Of a stretch of 32,759 nucleotides of DNA, positions 16,149 to 25,940 are shown piece after piece. The position numbers and the translations under genes are program-made. Each line of letters starts with the position of its first letter. Position 1 is the first letter of the stretch. Below the pieces are notes generated by a model, which saw nothing but the letters and a program-made list of their open reading frames with translations, was not told where the DNA came from and made no database searches. The stretch is from Candidatus Methylomirabilota bacterium (GTDB taxonomy: Bacteria > Methylomirabilota > Methylomirabilia > Rokubacteriales > CSP1-6): assembly GCA_035709005.1 (NCBI GenBank), contig DASTFB010000033.1, forward strand, positions 1-32,759, written 5' to 3'.

Positions 16149-17453
16149 TTATGACAGCGGCCAGCGCTCGGCTCTGACCTTTCTGATTCGCGGCCCGCTC
16201 ATCTCGACGACGGTCCAGCGATAGCCGCCGGCCGTCGCCGAGGCGCCCCGCGCCGGCACCGTCTGCAGCGCGTGCAGGATGAAGCCAGCCAGCGTCGAAT
16301 AGTCCGCGGACTCGGGCAGCTCGGCCCCGAGGGCCTCGCGAACCTCGTCGAGCGGGGCCGCGCCGTCCACCAGGTAGGAGCCGTCGGGGAGTCGGGAGAC
16401 GTAGGCGGGCGTCGACTCGTCCTCTTCGCGAATCTCCCCCACGATCTCCTCGAGCACGTCTTCGATCGTGACCAGCCCGGCCAGGCCGCCGTACTCGTCC
16501 ACGACCAGTGCGATGTTCTGGCGGGCGCGCTGGAACTCCTGCAGGAGGGCGCTGATCCGCGCGGTCTCCGGCACGAACAGCTCCGGGCGGGTGAGCTCGG
16601 CCAGGTTGATGGGGCGGCCGAACGCCACCGTCCGGATCAGGTCCTTGATGGTCACGATCCCCGAGAGGTGCTCCAGCGAGCCCCGGTACACGGGAATCCG
16701 CGACTTGCCGATCTGCGCCACGCGGGGGAGGATGTCCTCGGCCGGGGTGTCGATGTCCACGCCCAGCACGTTCACGCGCGGCACCATGATCTCGCGCACC
16801 GTCGTGTCCGCGAACTCGAAGACGTTGTGCACCAGCTGCTCCTCCATCTTCTCGAACACCCCCTTGGCGGCGCCCTCCCGGAGCAGGTACTTCACGTCCT
16901 CCTCGGACACGAATGGCGACTGCGGCGTGGCGCCCTGGCCGAGCAGCCGGAGCACGACCGTGGTCGAGACAGCCAGGAAGCGGACGAGGCCGGAGACGAT
17001 GCGGCTGATCCATGCGATCACGGGCGCAGCCCGGCAGGCCAGGGCCTCGGGGTTCCGGAGGGCGAGCGCCTTGGGGGTCAATTCGCCCAGGATCAGCGCG
17101 AAGTAGGTGATGGCGAGGATGGCCATGCCCAGCGCTACCGGCCGCGCCCAGGTCGGGGCACCGGGGATAGGCAGGGCAGCGAGCCACGGCGCCACCTTCT
17201 CGGCCGCTGCGGCGCCGCCCACCGCCGAGGCCAGCGCGCCGACCAGCGTGATGGCGATCTGGATCGTGGCCAGGTAGGTCTCGGGGGACTCCTTGAGCTT
17301 GATCGCCGTGCTGGCGCCGGACACTCGCCGGGCGCGCAGCTGCGCGAGCCGGGCGATGCGGGAGGAGACCAGCGCGATCTCGGATGCGGCGAAGAACCCG
17401 TTGGCCAGGATCGCAACGAACACGAGCATGAGTTGGACCCACAAGGTATCCAT
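16149..17453 (-). CDS. CNNM/CorC-type (hemolysin family) membrane protein
   Basis: The 434-residue protein has the full architecture of bacterial CNNM/CorC transporters: an N-terminal DUF21 membrane domain (about residues 1-190, with [20 protein letters not shown] and [17 protein letters not shown]), a CBS pair (about 205-330, with [17 protein letters not shown] and [20 protein letters not shown]) and a C-terminal CorC_HlyC domain (about 345-425). These proteins export Mg or Na, with ATP/Mg bound at the CBS pair; the old name hemolysin is misleading. ATG 17453 is the start. It leads the run CNNM, small membrane protein, DedA, and is divergent from msrA across an 29-nt gap with overlapping -10 elements. 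Confidence 0.92.
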   Translation of the reverse strand: MDTLWVQLMLVFVAILANGFFAASEIALVSSRIARLAQLRARRVSGASTAIKLKESPETYLATIQIAITLVGALASAVGGAAAAEKVAPWLAALPIPGAPTWARPVALGMAILAITYFALILGELTPKALALRNPEALACRAAPVIAWISRIVSGLVRFLAVSTTVVLRLLGQGATPQSPFVSEEDVKYLLREGAAKGVFEKMEEQLVHNVFEFADTTVREIMVPRVNVLGVDIDTPAEDILPRVAQIGKSRIPVYRGSLEHLSGIVTIKDLIRTVAFGRPINLAELTRPELFVPETARISALLQEFQRARQNIALVVDEYGGLAGLVTIEDVLEEIVGEIREEDESTPAYVSRLPDGSYLVDGAAPLDEVREALGAELPESADYSTLAGFILHALQTVPARGASATAGGYRWTVVEMSGPRIRKVRAERWPLS

Positions 17454-17458
17454 GCCGG

Positions 17459-17465
17459 TATTATG
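17459..17465. promoter_or_regulatory. Overlapping divergent -10 elements (msrA / CNNM gene)
   Basis: The same AT block reads TATTAT on the plus strand (17459-17464) and CATAAT on the minus strand (17465-17460), each matching five of six -10 consensus bases. The minus-strand element lies 6 nt before ATG 17453, which predicts a leaderless mRNA. The plus-strand element leaves a leader of about 12 nt carrying the msrA ribosome site. No good -35 is seen for either. Confidence 0.5.
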
Positions 17466-17470
17466 TGGGG

Positions 17471-17477
17471 GGAGGAG
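17471..17477 (+). promoter_or_regulatory. Ribosome binding site deciding the msrA start
   Basis: GGAGGAG is a strong Shine-Dalgarno sequence 5 nt before ATG 17483. It supports this start over the in-frame GTG at 17465, which lies upstream of the site. Confidence 0.7.
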
Positions 17478-17482
17478 CCGCC

Positions 17483-18075
<593 letters not shown>

Positions 18076-18079
<4 letters not shown>

Positions 18080-19296
18080 TGGCGGTCGACCCGGTGCGTC
18101 CCCGGAGCGCCGCCGGCCAGGAGCACGGCGAGGCCGGCCAGGACCAGCGCCGCCGTCAGGATCCAGAACACCGGCTCGTAGCCACCCAGCGCCGTCTGTA
18201 GCCAGGCGGCCCCGACCGGCCCGATCGCGCGCGCGCCGTTGGCGCCGAGCGCGATGGCGCCGGCGATGGCCCCGTAGTGCCGGGGTCCGAAGAGTTCGGC
18301 GATGATCGTGGCCCGCGCCAGGGTCGACATGCCGTTGGCGCCGCCCAGCATGACGACCATCGGCACGAGCGTCGGCAGCCGGCTCGCCAGCGCCAGCTGG
18401 GCCAGCCCGGCGGCCTGGACGAGGAAGATCGCCGTGGTCATGCCATGGTGTCCGAAGCGCGTGGCCAGCGGCGCGAACACGAGCCGGGCCGGGACCTGCA
18501 TCGCGCCCATCCAGCCGATCATCACCGCCGCCACCGTGGGCGAGTAGCCGCGGTCGCTGAGGTAGGGAATCATGTGGACGGTGACGGAATTGACCGTGAA
18601 GTTGCCCACGAAGAAAGCAGCGGCCAGGACCCAGAAGACCGTCGTCGCGGCGGCGGCGCGCAGCGTGAGGCCCGGCACGTCGACGCGCTCGGCGCCCGCG
18701 CCCCGCGCCGCCTCGGCGGTGCGGGGAGGGCGCCGAAGCACGAGGGCGTGCAGCGGGATGGTCAGCACCGCCAGGATGACTGCCAGCACCAGCAGCGCCG
18801 AGCGCCACCCCAGCCATGAGACCAGCCAGGCCTCGATGGGCATGAAGATCGTGCTGGCGAACCCGGCGACGATGGTGACGGTGAGCAGCGCGCGGTCGCG
18901 GTGACGTCCGGGGAACCACCCGACCACCGCGGCGAAGGCCGGCTCGTAGAGCGTGGCGGCCATGACCAGGCCCATCACGGCCCACACGGCGTAGAGCGCG
19001 AGCAGGCTGTCGACCCGTGACCACGCCACGACCATGAGCGTGCCCAGACAGGAGCCGAGGCTCATGAGCCCGCGTGCTCCGTGCCGATCGATCCACCGCC
19101 CCACCGGCAGGCCGGCGACGGCGGCCAGGCCCATGCCCACCGAGAACGCTCCGGTGATCGCCACGCGCGAGAAGCCGAGCTCGGTTTCCATCGGGCGCAA
19201 CATCACCGGGAACCCGTAATAGATGATTCCCCACGTCACGGTCTCGCTGATGCAGAGTGCGGCGACGACGATCCAGCCGTAGGGCGGGCGGGGCAC
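18076..19296 (-). CDS. MFS transporter
   Basis: The 406-residue protein has twelve predicted membrane helices in two six-helix halves and an MFS loop 2-3 signature ([20 protein letters not shown]) with a degenerate copy ([16 protein letters not shown]) between helices 8 and 9. The pattern resembles monocarboxylate or oxalate/formate-antiporter-type carriers ([23 protein letters not shown] start), but the substrate cannot be assigned. Translation begins at GTG 19296. It converges on msrA with overlapping stops and is divergent from the cupredoxin-like gene, with 65 nt between them. No neighbouring enzyme suggests its cargo. Confidence 0.88.
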
Positions 19297-19348
19297 GATC
19301 GCGCACTGTAGGCGCCAGGCTGGACGCGCGTCAACTAGTCCGGCATGG

Positions 19349-19354
19349 TATCTT
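19349..19354 (+). promoter_or_regulatory. Putative -10 hexamer, leaderless start
   Basis: TATCTT lies 7 nt before ATG 19362, with no Shine-Dalgarno sequence in between. This matches the TANNNT spacing seen at other genes in the window. No convincing -35 is visible. Confidence 0.4.
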
Positions 19355-19361
19355 GACGGCT

Positions 19362-20060
19362 ATGTCGCAGCTTCACGTGCGCTTCCTCGTGCTCGCCATC
19401 GCCCTCTTGACCTTCGTGCCGACGGCGCCCGCCGCCGGCGGCGAGATCCAGGGCTACGTCGTGCTGGGCGGGCCGGTGCCGCCGGCGAAGAAGGTGCCGG
19501 TGACGATCGACCAGTACGTGTGCGGCAAGGAGAAAGACGCCGGCGACCTCGTCCTGTCGGCCGCCCGCGAAATCCAGAACGTGGTGGTGTGGCTGCAGAA
19601 TCCGCCGCCGGGCGCGCCGTCGCCCGTCGCGGCCTCGACCCCGCAGATGGACCAGAAGGAGTGCGTGTTCGTTCCGCGGGTCGTGCTGGCGCCCGCGGGC
19701 GGGACCGTAGAGTTCCTCAATAGCGATCGGTTGCTGCACAATCTGCACGGCGCGCCCAAAGCGAACAACCCCTTCAACCGCACCCAGCCCAAGGGGCGCA
19801 CGATCGCCATCGCCTTCGCCCGGCCCGAGATCATCCGGATCGATTGCGACCTGCATTCCTGGATGCGGGGCTGGGTGGTGGTCGCCGACCACCCGTTCTA
19901 CGCCATCACCGACGCCACCGGCCGCTTCAAGTTCGACAACGTTCCGCCGGGCCAGTACACGCTGCAAGTGTGGCACGAGCGGCTCGGGCGCCGGACGAGC
20001 ACGCTCACCGTCAGCGGCGACGCCCCCACCCCGGTGAACATCGACCTTCGGGCTCGCTGA
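19362..20060 (+). CDS. Exported cupredoxin-like protein with carboxypeptidase-regulatory-like tail
   Basis: The 232-residue protein has a signal peptide (residues 1-25, LVLAIALLTFVPTAPAAGG). A cupredoxin-like region follows, with ECVFVPRVVLAPAGGTVEFL, NSDRLLHNLHG (first His ligand) and DCDLHSWMRGW, which holds a C-x2-H-x2-M cluster resembling the type I copper ligands of plastocyanins, although the Met is two residues closer to the His than in plastocyanin. A short Fn3/carboxypeptidase-regulatory-like segment (ITDATGRFKFDNVPPGQYTL) ends the chain. It probably acts as a periplasmic electron-transfer or copper-binding protein. ATG 19362 directly precedes the signal peptide. It faces the SORL-like gene across a strong hairpin, and both are exported redox-type proteins. 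Confidence 0.78.
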   Translation: MSQLHVRFLVLAIALLTFVPTAPAAGGEIQGYVVLGGPVPPAKKVPVTIDQYVCGKEKDAGDLVLSAAREIQNVVVWLQNPPPGAPSPVAASTPQMDQKECVFVPRVVLAPAGGTVEFLNSDRLLHNLHGAPKANNPFNRTQPKGRTIAIAFARPEIIRIDCDLHSWMRGWVVVADHPFYAITDATGRFKFDNVPPGQYTLQVWHERLGRRTSTLTVSGDAPTPVNIDLRAR

Positions 20061-20070
20061 ACGCCTTCGA

Positions 20071-20089
20071 GCGGCGGCTTTGCCGCCGC
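20071..20089. repeat. GC-rich hairpin (REP-like or terminator)
   Basis: GCGGCGGC and GCCGCCGC form a perfect 8-bp stem around a TTT loop, 10 nt after the cupredoxin-like stop. There is no T run after it. Together with the stronger hairpin 20 nt downstream it may form a REP-like intergenic element. Confidence 0.5.
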
Positions 20090-20109
20090 AATCCTGTCCG
20101 GGGGAGGCT

Positions 20110-20136
20110 CGGAGGGGGCCGTCGAGGCCCCCTCCG
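20110..20136. terminator. Strong bidirectional hairpin between convergent genes
   Basis: An 11-bp perfect stem (CGGAGGGGGCC / GGCCCCCTCCG, loop GTCGA) stands between the cupredoxin-like gene and the SORL-like gene. ATTAA follows on the plus side. It is the only strong intrinsic-terminator-like structure found in the window and can serve both strands. Confidence 0.7.
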
Positions 20137-20143
20137 ATTAAGA

Positions 20144-20581
20144 TCACGGGGTGACGGCGATCTTCTTGGAGGTCTCCCAGGCGGCCGAGTGAGTGGGCTC
20201 GGCCTGAGCCCGCAGCATCCCGCCCTCGTCGAGCGCGATGGTGAACGTCACCTGGGGCGCCGAGAAGACCGGATGCAGGTACGCGCGGCTGATCTCGACG
20301 CCATCCTTGTAGAGGGCGATGTACCGGATGAAGTGCTCGGCCAGCGAGGGATGCCGATCGCCGGCGCCGATGCTCACGGTGACGTCGAACCACTGGCCCC
20401 GCTTCACCGAGTCCGGCGCCTTGATGGCGGGGGTGTGCTTGGGGTCATAGCTCGACCGGGTCTGTTTGAACTCCGGCGTGAACTGCTCCTCCTGTCCGCC
20501 GTACACCGCCTGGGAGCCGGCGGTGAGCAGCCACACGGCCGCCGTGGCCGCCCCCAACGTTCTCCCGAGTGTCCACCGCAT
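20144..20581 (-). CDS. Exported SORL (desulfoferrodoxin/neelaredoxin-like) protein without cysteine
   Basis: The 145-residue protein has a signal peptide (residues 1-29) and a superoxide-reductase-like domain: KHTPAIKAP, RHPSLAEHFIRYIALYKDG and a tail AAWETSKKIAV that matches the neelaredoxin C-terminal strand. His49, His77 and His83 align with three equatorial iron ligands (the 6-residue spacing is kept), and His131 lies near the fourth. The axial Cys of the CNxHG motif is replaced (Pro129 by ungapped alignment), and the whole protein has no cysteine. It is therefore unlikely to be a normal superoxide reductase; a metal-binding or SoxZ-like carrier role is possible. AGAGGAGG lies 9 nt before ATG 20581. 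It follows the response-regulator gene by 24 nt. Confidence 0.65.
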   Translation of the reverse strand: MRWTLGRTLGAATAAVWLLTAGSQAVYGGQEEQFTPEFKQTRSSYDPKHTPAIKAPDSVKRGQWFDVTVSIGAGDRHPSLAEHFIRYIALYKDGVEISRAYLHPVFSAPQVTFTIALDEGGMLRAQAEPTHSAAWETSKKIAVTP

Positions 20582-20605
20582 GATGCAGCGCCTCCTCTGG
20601 CCGGA

Positions 20606-20980
20606 TCAGTTTTCGGGCACGAACTTGCGGATGAGCGCCAGCAGGTCCCGGGGGCTGTAAGGCTTGGCCAGATAGCCCGAGGCCCCGGCCGCCATGGCCC
20701 GCTGGTCGTCGCCGCTGAGGGCGAACGAGGTCACGACGATGATCGGGATGTCGGCCGTCGCCGGCTCCGCCCGGAGCGCGCGGGTGACGTCCAGCCCCGA
20801 CATGCGCGGCAGCTGGACGTCCATCAACACCAGGTCGGGACGATCCTGGCGGACCAGGGCCATGGCCGCCTCGCCGTCGGGCGCCTCCAGCAGCCGGTAC
20901 GAGGTCCGACTCAACAGCTGGCGCACGATCTTGCGGTTGTACTCGTTGTCCTCCACGTAGAGCACGGTTTTCTGGTTCAT
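20606..20980 (-). CDS. Single-domain response regulator
   Basis: This 124-residue protein is a stand-alone CheY-like receiver. It has the acidic pocket YVEDNE (Glu10, Asp11), the phosphoacceptor Asp54 in [11 protein letters not shown], the switch Thr/Ser in VVTSFALSG and the conserved Lys106 in YLAKPYSP. There is no DNA-binding or enzymatic output domain, so it must act by protein contact or as a phosphorelay intermediate. ATG 20980 overlaps the kinase stop by 4 nt (ATGA), so the two are partners. Such DivK/CheY-like receivers after hybrid-type kinases often feed another output protein not encoded nearby. Confidence 0.92.
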   Translation of the reverse strand: MNQKTVLYVEDNEYNRKIVRQLLSRTSYRLLEAPDGEAAMALVRQDRPDLVLMDVQLPRMSGLDVTRALRAEPATADIPIIVVTSFALSGDDQRAMAAGASGYLAKPYSPRDLLALIRKFVPEN

Positions 20981-22608
20981 GATGCCTTGTCCACCTCCAG
21001 GGGGATGGAAAACCAGAACATCGAGCCCTTGCCCAGTCGACTCTCGACCCCGATGCGTCCGCCGTGCAGCTCGACGAACTTCTTGGTGATGCTGAGCCCC
21101 AGGCCGGTGCCGCCGTACTCCCGGGTGACGGTCGCATCGACCTGCCGGAACTCGCCGAACACGTTCTCCAGCTCCTTCTCCGGAATCCCGATGCCGGTGT
21201 CGGAGACCCGGTAGACCAGGTCGTAGCCCTCCTGGCTCACGCTGATCTCCACGCGGCCCTCCCGGGTGAACTTGATGGCGTTGCCGGCCAGGTTCAGCAG
21301 GCACTGGGTGATGCGCCGGCCGTCGCCGCGGGCCATGGGCAGGTCCGGCGGCACCCGGGTCGCGAATTCCAGCCCCTTCTCGGCGGCCAGCGAGCGCAGC
21401 GAGGCGCGGACCGATTCCACGACGTCGGCCACCGCGTAGGTGTCGACGACCAGCTCCAGGCGACCGGCCTCGATCTTCGAGAGATCGAGGACGTCGTTGA
21501 TCAGCCGGAGCAGGTGCCGGCCGTTGGCCTGGATGTCGGCCAGCGGCTCCCGGAGGTCGGCCGGCACGTCGCCGTACAGGCCATCGAGCAGCATCTCGGT
21601 GAAGCCCAGGATGGCGTTCATCGGGGTCCGCAGCTCGTGGCTCATGTTGGCCAGGAACTCCGATTTGGCCCGGCTGGCCTGCTCCAGGCGCTCGTTCAGG
21701 CGGCGGAGCTCGGCGGCTCCCTGCTCCTGCTCGGCGACCAGACGCTGCAGCTCCCGGCTCATGCGGTTCATCCGCTCCGCCAGGTCCCCGAACTCGTCGC
21801 GGTTGGCGACGCTGATCGTGGTGCCGAGCTCGCCCCCGGTCACCCGGGCCAGGAAGGCGTCGGCTTCGCGGACCGGCAGCACGAACGACCAGGAGATGAC
21901 GAAGCCCAGGATCAGAGCCAGGATGACCGCGGCCACGGCGAAGGAGGCCGCGACCACCAGGGACCGCTGGTTGGCGGCCTCCACCGCGCCACGCAGGCCG
22001 TCCATGCGTGCCTGCTCGGCTTGCACCAGCCGCCCCACGAGGGTTTCGATCTCGCGGTAGACGCGGTCCTCGCGGCCGAGGAGCGCGGCGCGCGCCTCGT
22101 CCAGGCGCCCGTCGCGAATCGCATTGGCGATGTCCGCCACGGTGGTCATGGCCTCGTCCTGGCGCGTGCGGATCTGCTGGATGAGCTCGCGCTCGGCCGC
22201 TCGGGCGGCGCCTTCCAGCTTGGCCAGCGTGTCGTTGAAGCGGTTGTTCTCGCGCAGGATGCGGGCCACCACCCCCTCGTCGCGCAGCAAGAGGGAGAGC
22301 GCCGTGAAGTGCATCTGCCGGGCCAGGGCGCGCTCGATGTCCTGTGCCCAGTGCACCCGCTGGTGCGCCTCGTCGAGCAGGCGGCTCTGCTCGACCATGC
22401 GCGCGATGGTCTGCAAGCTGATCGCGGCCAGCCCGATGAACAGCAGGGCGGTGAGCAGGAACGCCACCACCAGCTTGGTGTGGACGGAGGCCCGCCAGCG
22501 CGCCACCCAGTCCACCAGGCGGCCGATCGGGCTGCGGGTGAGCAGGAAGGCCACCACCGGGTTGAGCTGCCTGCCCGGGCGACTGCCCTGGAGTGCCGGC
22601 CCTCTCAT
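20977..22608 (-). CDS. Membrane sensor histidine kinase
   Basis: The 543-residue kinase has two transmembrane helices (about residues 46-65 and 217-244) flanking a helical, four-helix-bundle-like periplasmic sensor of about 150 residues. A HAMP domain (from Pro245, with [13 protein letters not shown]), a coiled linker, a HisKA domain with [14 protein letters not shown] (His324) and a HATPase domain (N box [12 protein letters not shown]1 DTGIGIP, G2 GGTGLGLSI) follow. The sensor contains methionine- and charge-rich helices but no recognisable ligand pocket. ATG 22608 has TATCAT 8 nt upstream. It is the first gene of the run kinase, receiver, SORL-like protein, so the SORL-like gene is likely expressed with its signalling system. 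Confidence 0.93.
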   Translation of the reverse strand: MRGPALQGSRPGRQLNPVVAFLLTRSPIGRLVDWVARWRASVHTKLVVAFLLTALLFIGLAAISLQTIARMVEQSRLLDEAHQRVHWAQDIERALARQMHFTALSLLLRDEGVVARILRENNRFNDTLAKLEGAARAAERELIQQIRTRQDEAMTTVADIANAIRDGRLDEARAALLGREDRVYREIETLVGRLVQAEQARMDGLRGAVEAANQRSLVVAASFAVAAVILALILGFVISWSFVLPVREADAFLARVTGGELGTTISVANRDEFGDLAERMNRMSRELQRLVAEQEQGAAELRRLNERLEQASRAKSEFLANMSHELRTPMNAILGFTEMLLDGLYGDVPADLREPLADIQANGRHLLRLINDVLDLSKIEAGRLELVVDTYAVADVVESVRASLRSLAAEKGLEFATRVPPDLPMARGDGRRITQCLLNLAGNAIKFTREGRVEISVSQEGYDLVYRVSDTGIGIPEKELENVFGEFRQVDATVTREYGGTGLGLSITKKFVELHGGRIGVESRLGKGSMFWFSIPLEVDKAS

Positions 22609-22616
22609 GAGGCGTC

Positions 22617-22622
22617 ATGATA
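22617..22622 (-). promoter_or_regulatory. Putative -10 for the histidine kinase operon, leaderless start
   Basis: TATCAT on the minus strand (22622-22617) matches five of six -10 bases and lies 8 nt before ATG 22608, with no ribosome site between. It is close to, and divergent from, the glnS -10 at 22663. Confidence 0.5.
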
Positions 22623-22662
22623 CCGCGAACCCACCCGCCGCTCGCGGGCTCCCCGGAGATGG

Positions 22663-22668
22663 TAGGAT
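22663..22668 (+). promoter_or_regulatory. Putative -10 for glnS, leaderless start
   Basis: TAGGAT lies 7 nt before the GTG at 22676. No Shine-Dalgarno sequence is present, and transcription would begin at the start codon. The element also supports GTG 22676 as the start. Confidence 0.5.
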
Positions 22669-22675
22669 TCGTCTC

Positions 22676-24349
<1,674 letters not shown>

Positions 24350-24355
<6 letters not shown>

Positions 24356-24697
24356 CCCGCTCTCCCGCCGCTGCTGACAGGCCAGACACGTGACCACGTC
24401 GGGCAGCGCAGCGAGCCGCTGGTAGGAGATCCGCTCTCCGCACTCCTCGCACAGCCCGTACTCTCCGCGCTCGGCGCGGGCCAGAGCCACCCGCAGCCGA
24501 CGGGCGCGATCGGCCAGACGCGTCGCGGTCAACTGGCCGAGATCGCGTTGCTCGCCGGCCTGAGCCCGGTCGACGAGATCGGTCGAGTTGTCGCTGCTCA
24601 GGCTGGTGACCTCTTCCGATTGCCCGTCGGCCAGGCGCAGGCGCGTGAGCGTAGTGGCCAGTTCCTTGCGCAGCTTTCGTGCGATCGGATGCGTCAT
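24350..24697 (-). CDS. TraR/DksA family zinc-finger protein
   Basis: The 115-residue protein has an N-terminal coiled-coil region and a C-terminal four-cysteine zinc finger: CEECGERIS (Cys83, Cys86) and [12 protein letters not shown] (Cys104, Cys107), the hallmark of DksA/TraR proteins. These bind in the RNA polymerase secondary channel and alter initiation, often with ppGpp. The coiled-coil tip lacks a clear DxxDxA motif ([13 protein letters not shown] has acidic residues nearby), so a DksA-like regulatory role is not certain. ATG 24697 is supported by GGGAGGGG 4 nt upstream. Overlapping stop codons with glnS leave no terminator between them. Confidence 0.86.
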
Positions 24698-24736
24698 GCG
24701 GCCCCTCCCATGCCAGGCGGCGTTGGACCGGGCGCA

Positions 24737-24767
24737 ACCGTAGGAGGTGACGGCGGGCGCCGTCAAT
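24737..24767 (-). promoter_or_regulatory. Possible promoter and operator of the DksA/TraR-like gene
   Basis: On the minus strand TTGACG (24767-24762) and TACGGT (24742-24737) are separated by 19 nt. A 6-bp inverted repeat, GACGGC-GGGC-GCCGTC at 24749-24764, overlaps the -35 and spacer. The spacing is long, so the promoter call is weak. The rest of the 265-nt gap up to 24962 shows no gene or other structure. Confidence 0.35.
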
Positions 24768-24962
24768 CATGTAATAGGCCGCATCCGCGGCGCTGTGTCC
24801 CTATCCGGCCTTCCGAACGCCGAGTCTTCACCACGATCTTTTCGCGTGGTGTCCGCCACGCCGCTTCAATCCGGTCGAATTCCCGAGGGCGCCGGCTCGG
24901 TGCCGGTCAGGCCGTCACATTTTGGCGTTGGGGATAGGCGTGGACTTGTGAATCTGCTGGCA

Positions 24963-25865
24963 TCACTGCGTCCGGGCCCGGACCTCGATCTGCCCCGCCC
25001 GCATGCGGACGTCCAGGCAGGGTTGCGGGAACGTCGACGGTCCTTCCAGCACGCGCCCGTCCTCGAGAGCGAAGCGGGATCCGTGCCAGGGGCAGCGGAC
25101 ACTGTCCCCTTCGAGAGTTCCCTCCACCAGCGGGCCGCCGAGGTGGGCGCAGGTCTCGACGAGCGCGTGGATGCGCCCCGCTCGTCGCACGAGCAGGATC
25201 GCCGTATCCTTCGCCTGCACTCGGCGAGGCGCCGCTTCGTGGAGCTCGAACTCCGGCAGGACGGCTACCCAGTCGTTCCAGGCTTCGGGACGGGGAGCGC
25301 GGCTCACGCCGATTTGCTTGCCGTAGACGAGGTGGCCGCCCAGGTACGCGGCGGCCGTGGCGACGAGGAATCCCGCGCTGGACAGCCCCTGGGCGGCCGG
25401 GCGGGAGCCGCGGCGGCGTAGCCAGAGGGAGCCGGCGTACAGCAGGGTGGCCGTCGTGTTCAGCAAGCCGTGCGCGAGCCCGGTACGGCGTGCTCCACCC
25501 GCGGTGTGGTGCCAGTCGGTGAGGCCCGTCACGGCGGCGCCGACCGCGCCCGCCAGCCCCACGCCGACCGCGGCGTCGGCCGCCCGGGAGAAGCCTCGGC
25601 CCCGGCCGCTGTCCATCGCGTCGAGCACGAGGGCGGCGGTCCAGGCTCCTAGCGGGACGTCGGTCAGCACGGGATGGAGAGGATGGCCCAGCCAGGTGCC
25701 GTGAAGCGCGTCCCGGATCACCCGACCGGTCTCGCCACCAGCCCGATAGAGACCGCCCACCGCCGCCTGCATGCGATCAGCGACACCATCCAGCCACCCC
25801 TGTCGCTCGATCGCAGCTACGGCTGCTTCGCCAACGTGCGCGCGTGTGTGTGCAGGCAAGGCCAT
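24963..25865 (-). CDS. DUF2231 membrane protein fused to a Rieske [2Fe-2S] domain
   Basis: The 300-residue protein joins an N-terminal DUF2231 membrane region (GHPLHPVLTDVPLGAWTAAL, then about four hydrophobic helices up to residue 190) to a C-terminal Rieske ferredoxin domain. The cluster ligands are complete: CAHLGG (Cys239, His241) and CPWHGSRF (Cys258, His261). It probably transfers electrons at the inner membrane. A perfect AAGGAGG-type site (CCTCCTT at 25874-25880 on the plus strand) lies 8 nt upstream of ATG 25865, fixing the start; a Met 13 codons earlier lacks one. It is downstream of the beta-barrel and PAP2 genes on the same strand with a 75-nt gap. Confidence 0.85.
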   Translation of the reverse strand: MALPAHTRAHVGEAAVAAIERQGWLDGVADRMQAAVGGLYRAGGETGRVIRDALHGTWLGHPLHPVLTDVPLGAWTAALVLDAMDSGRGRGFSRAADAAVGVGLAGAVGAAVTGLTDWHHTAGGARRTGLAHGLLNTTATLLYAGSLWLRRRGSRPAAQGLSSAGFLVATAAAYLGGHLVYGKQIGVSRAPRPEAWNDWVAVLPEFELHEAAPRRVQAKDTAILLVRRAGRIHALVETCAHLGGPLVEGTLEGDSVRCPWHGSRFALEDGRVLEGPSTFPQPCLDVRMRAGQIEVRARTQ

Positions 25866-25940
25866 GGTCGCCGCCTCCTTCCAGCCCACGAGCGGAATGC
25901 ACATCGGATGCCGGTGAGTACCGGACTACGGACGCGCTCC

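Noticed and set aside
17465-17482. GTG 17465 as the msrA start
   Set aside because: It lies before the strong GGAGGAG site at 17471-17477, which instead serves ATG 17483.
20606-22618. A 670-codon frame that seems to fuse a kinase-like region to the receiver
   Set aside because: The part upstream of 20980 is the kinase gene read in the wrong frame. The kinase has its own frame with intact H, N and G boxes, and only the receiver at its end is real.
24747-25421. A plus-strand frame across the Rieske gene and the 265-nt gap
   Set aside because: Antisense to the Rieske gene with its intact ligands; no ribosome site or motif supports it.
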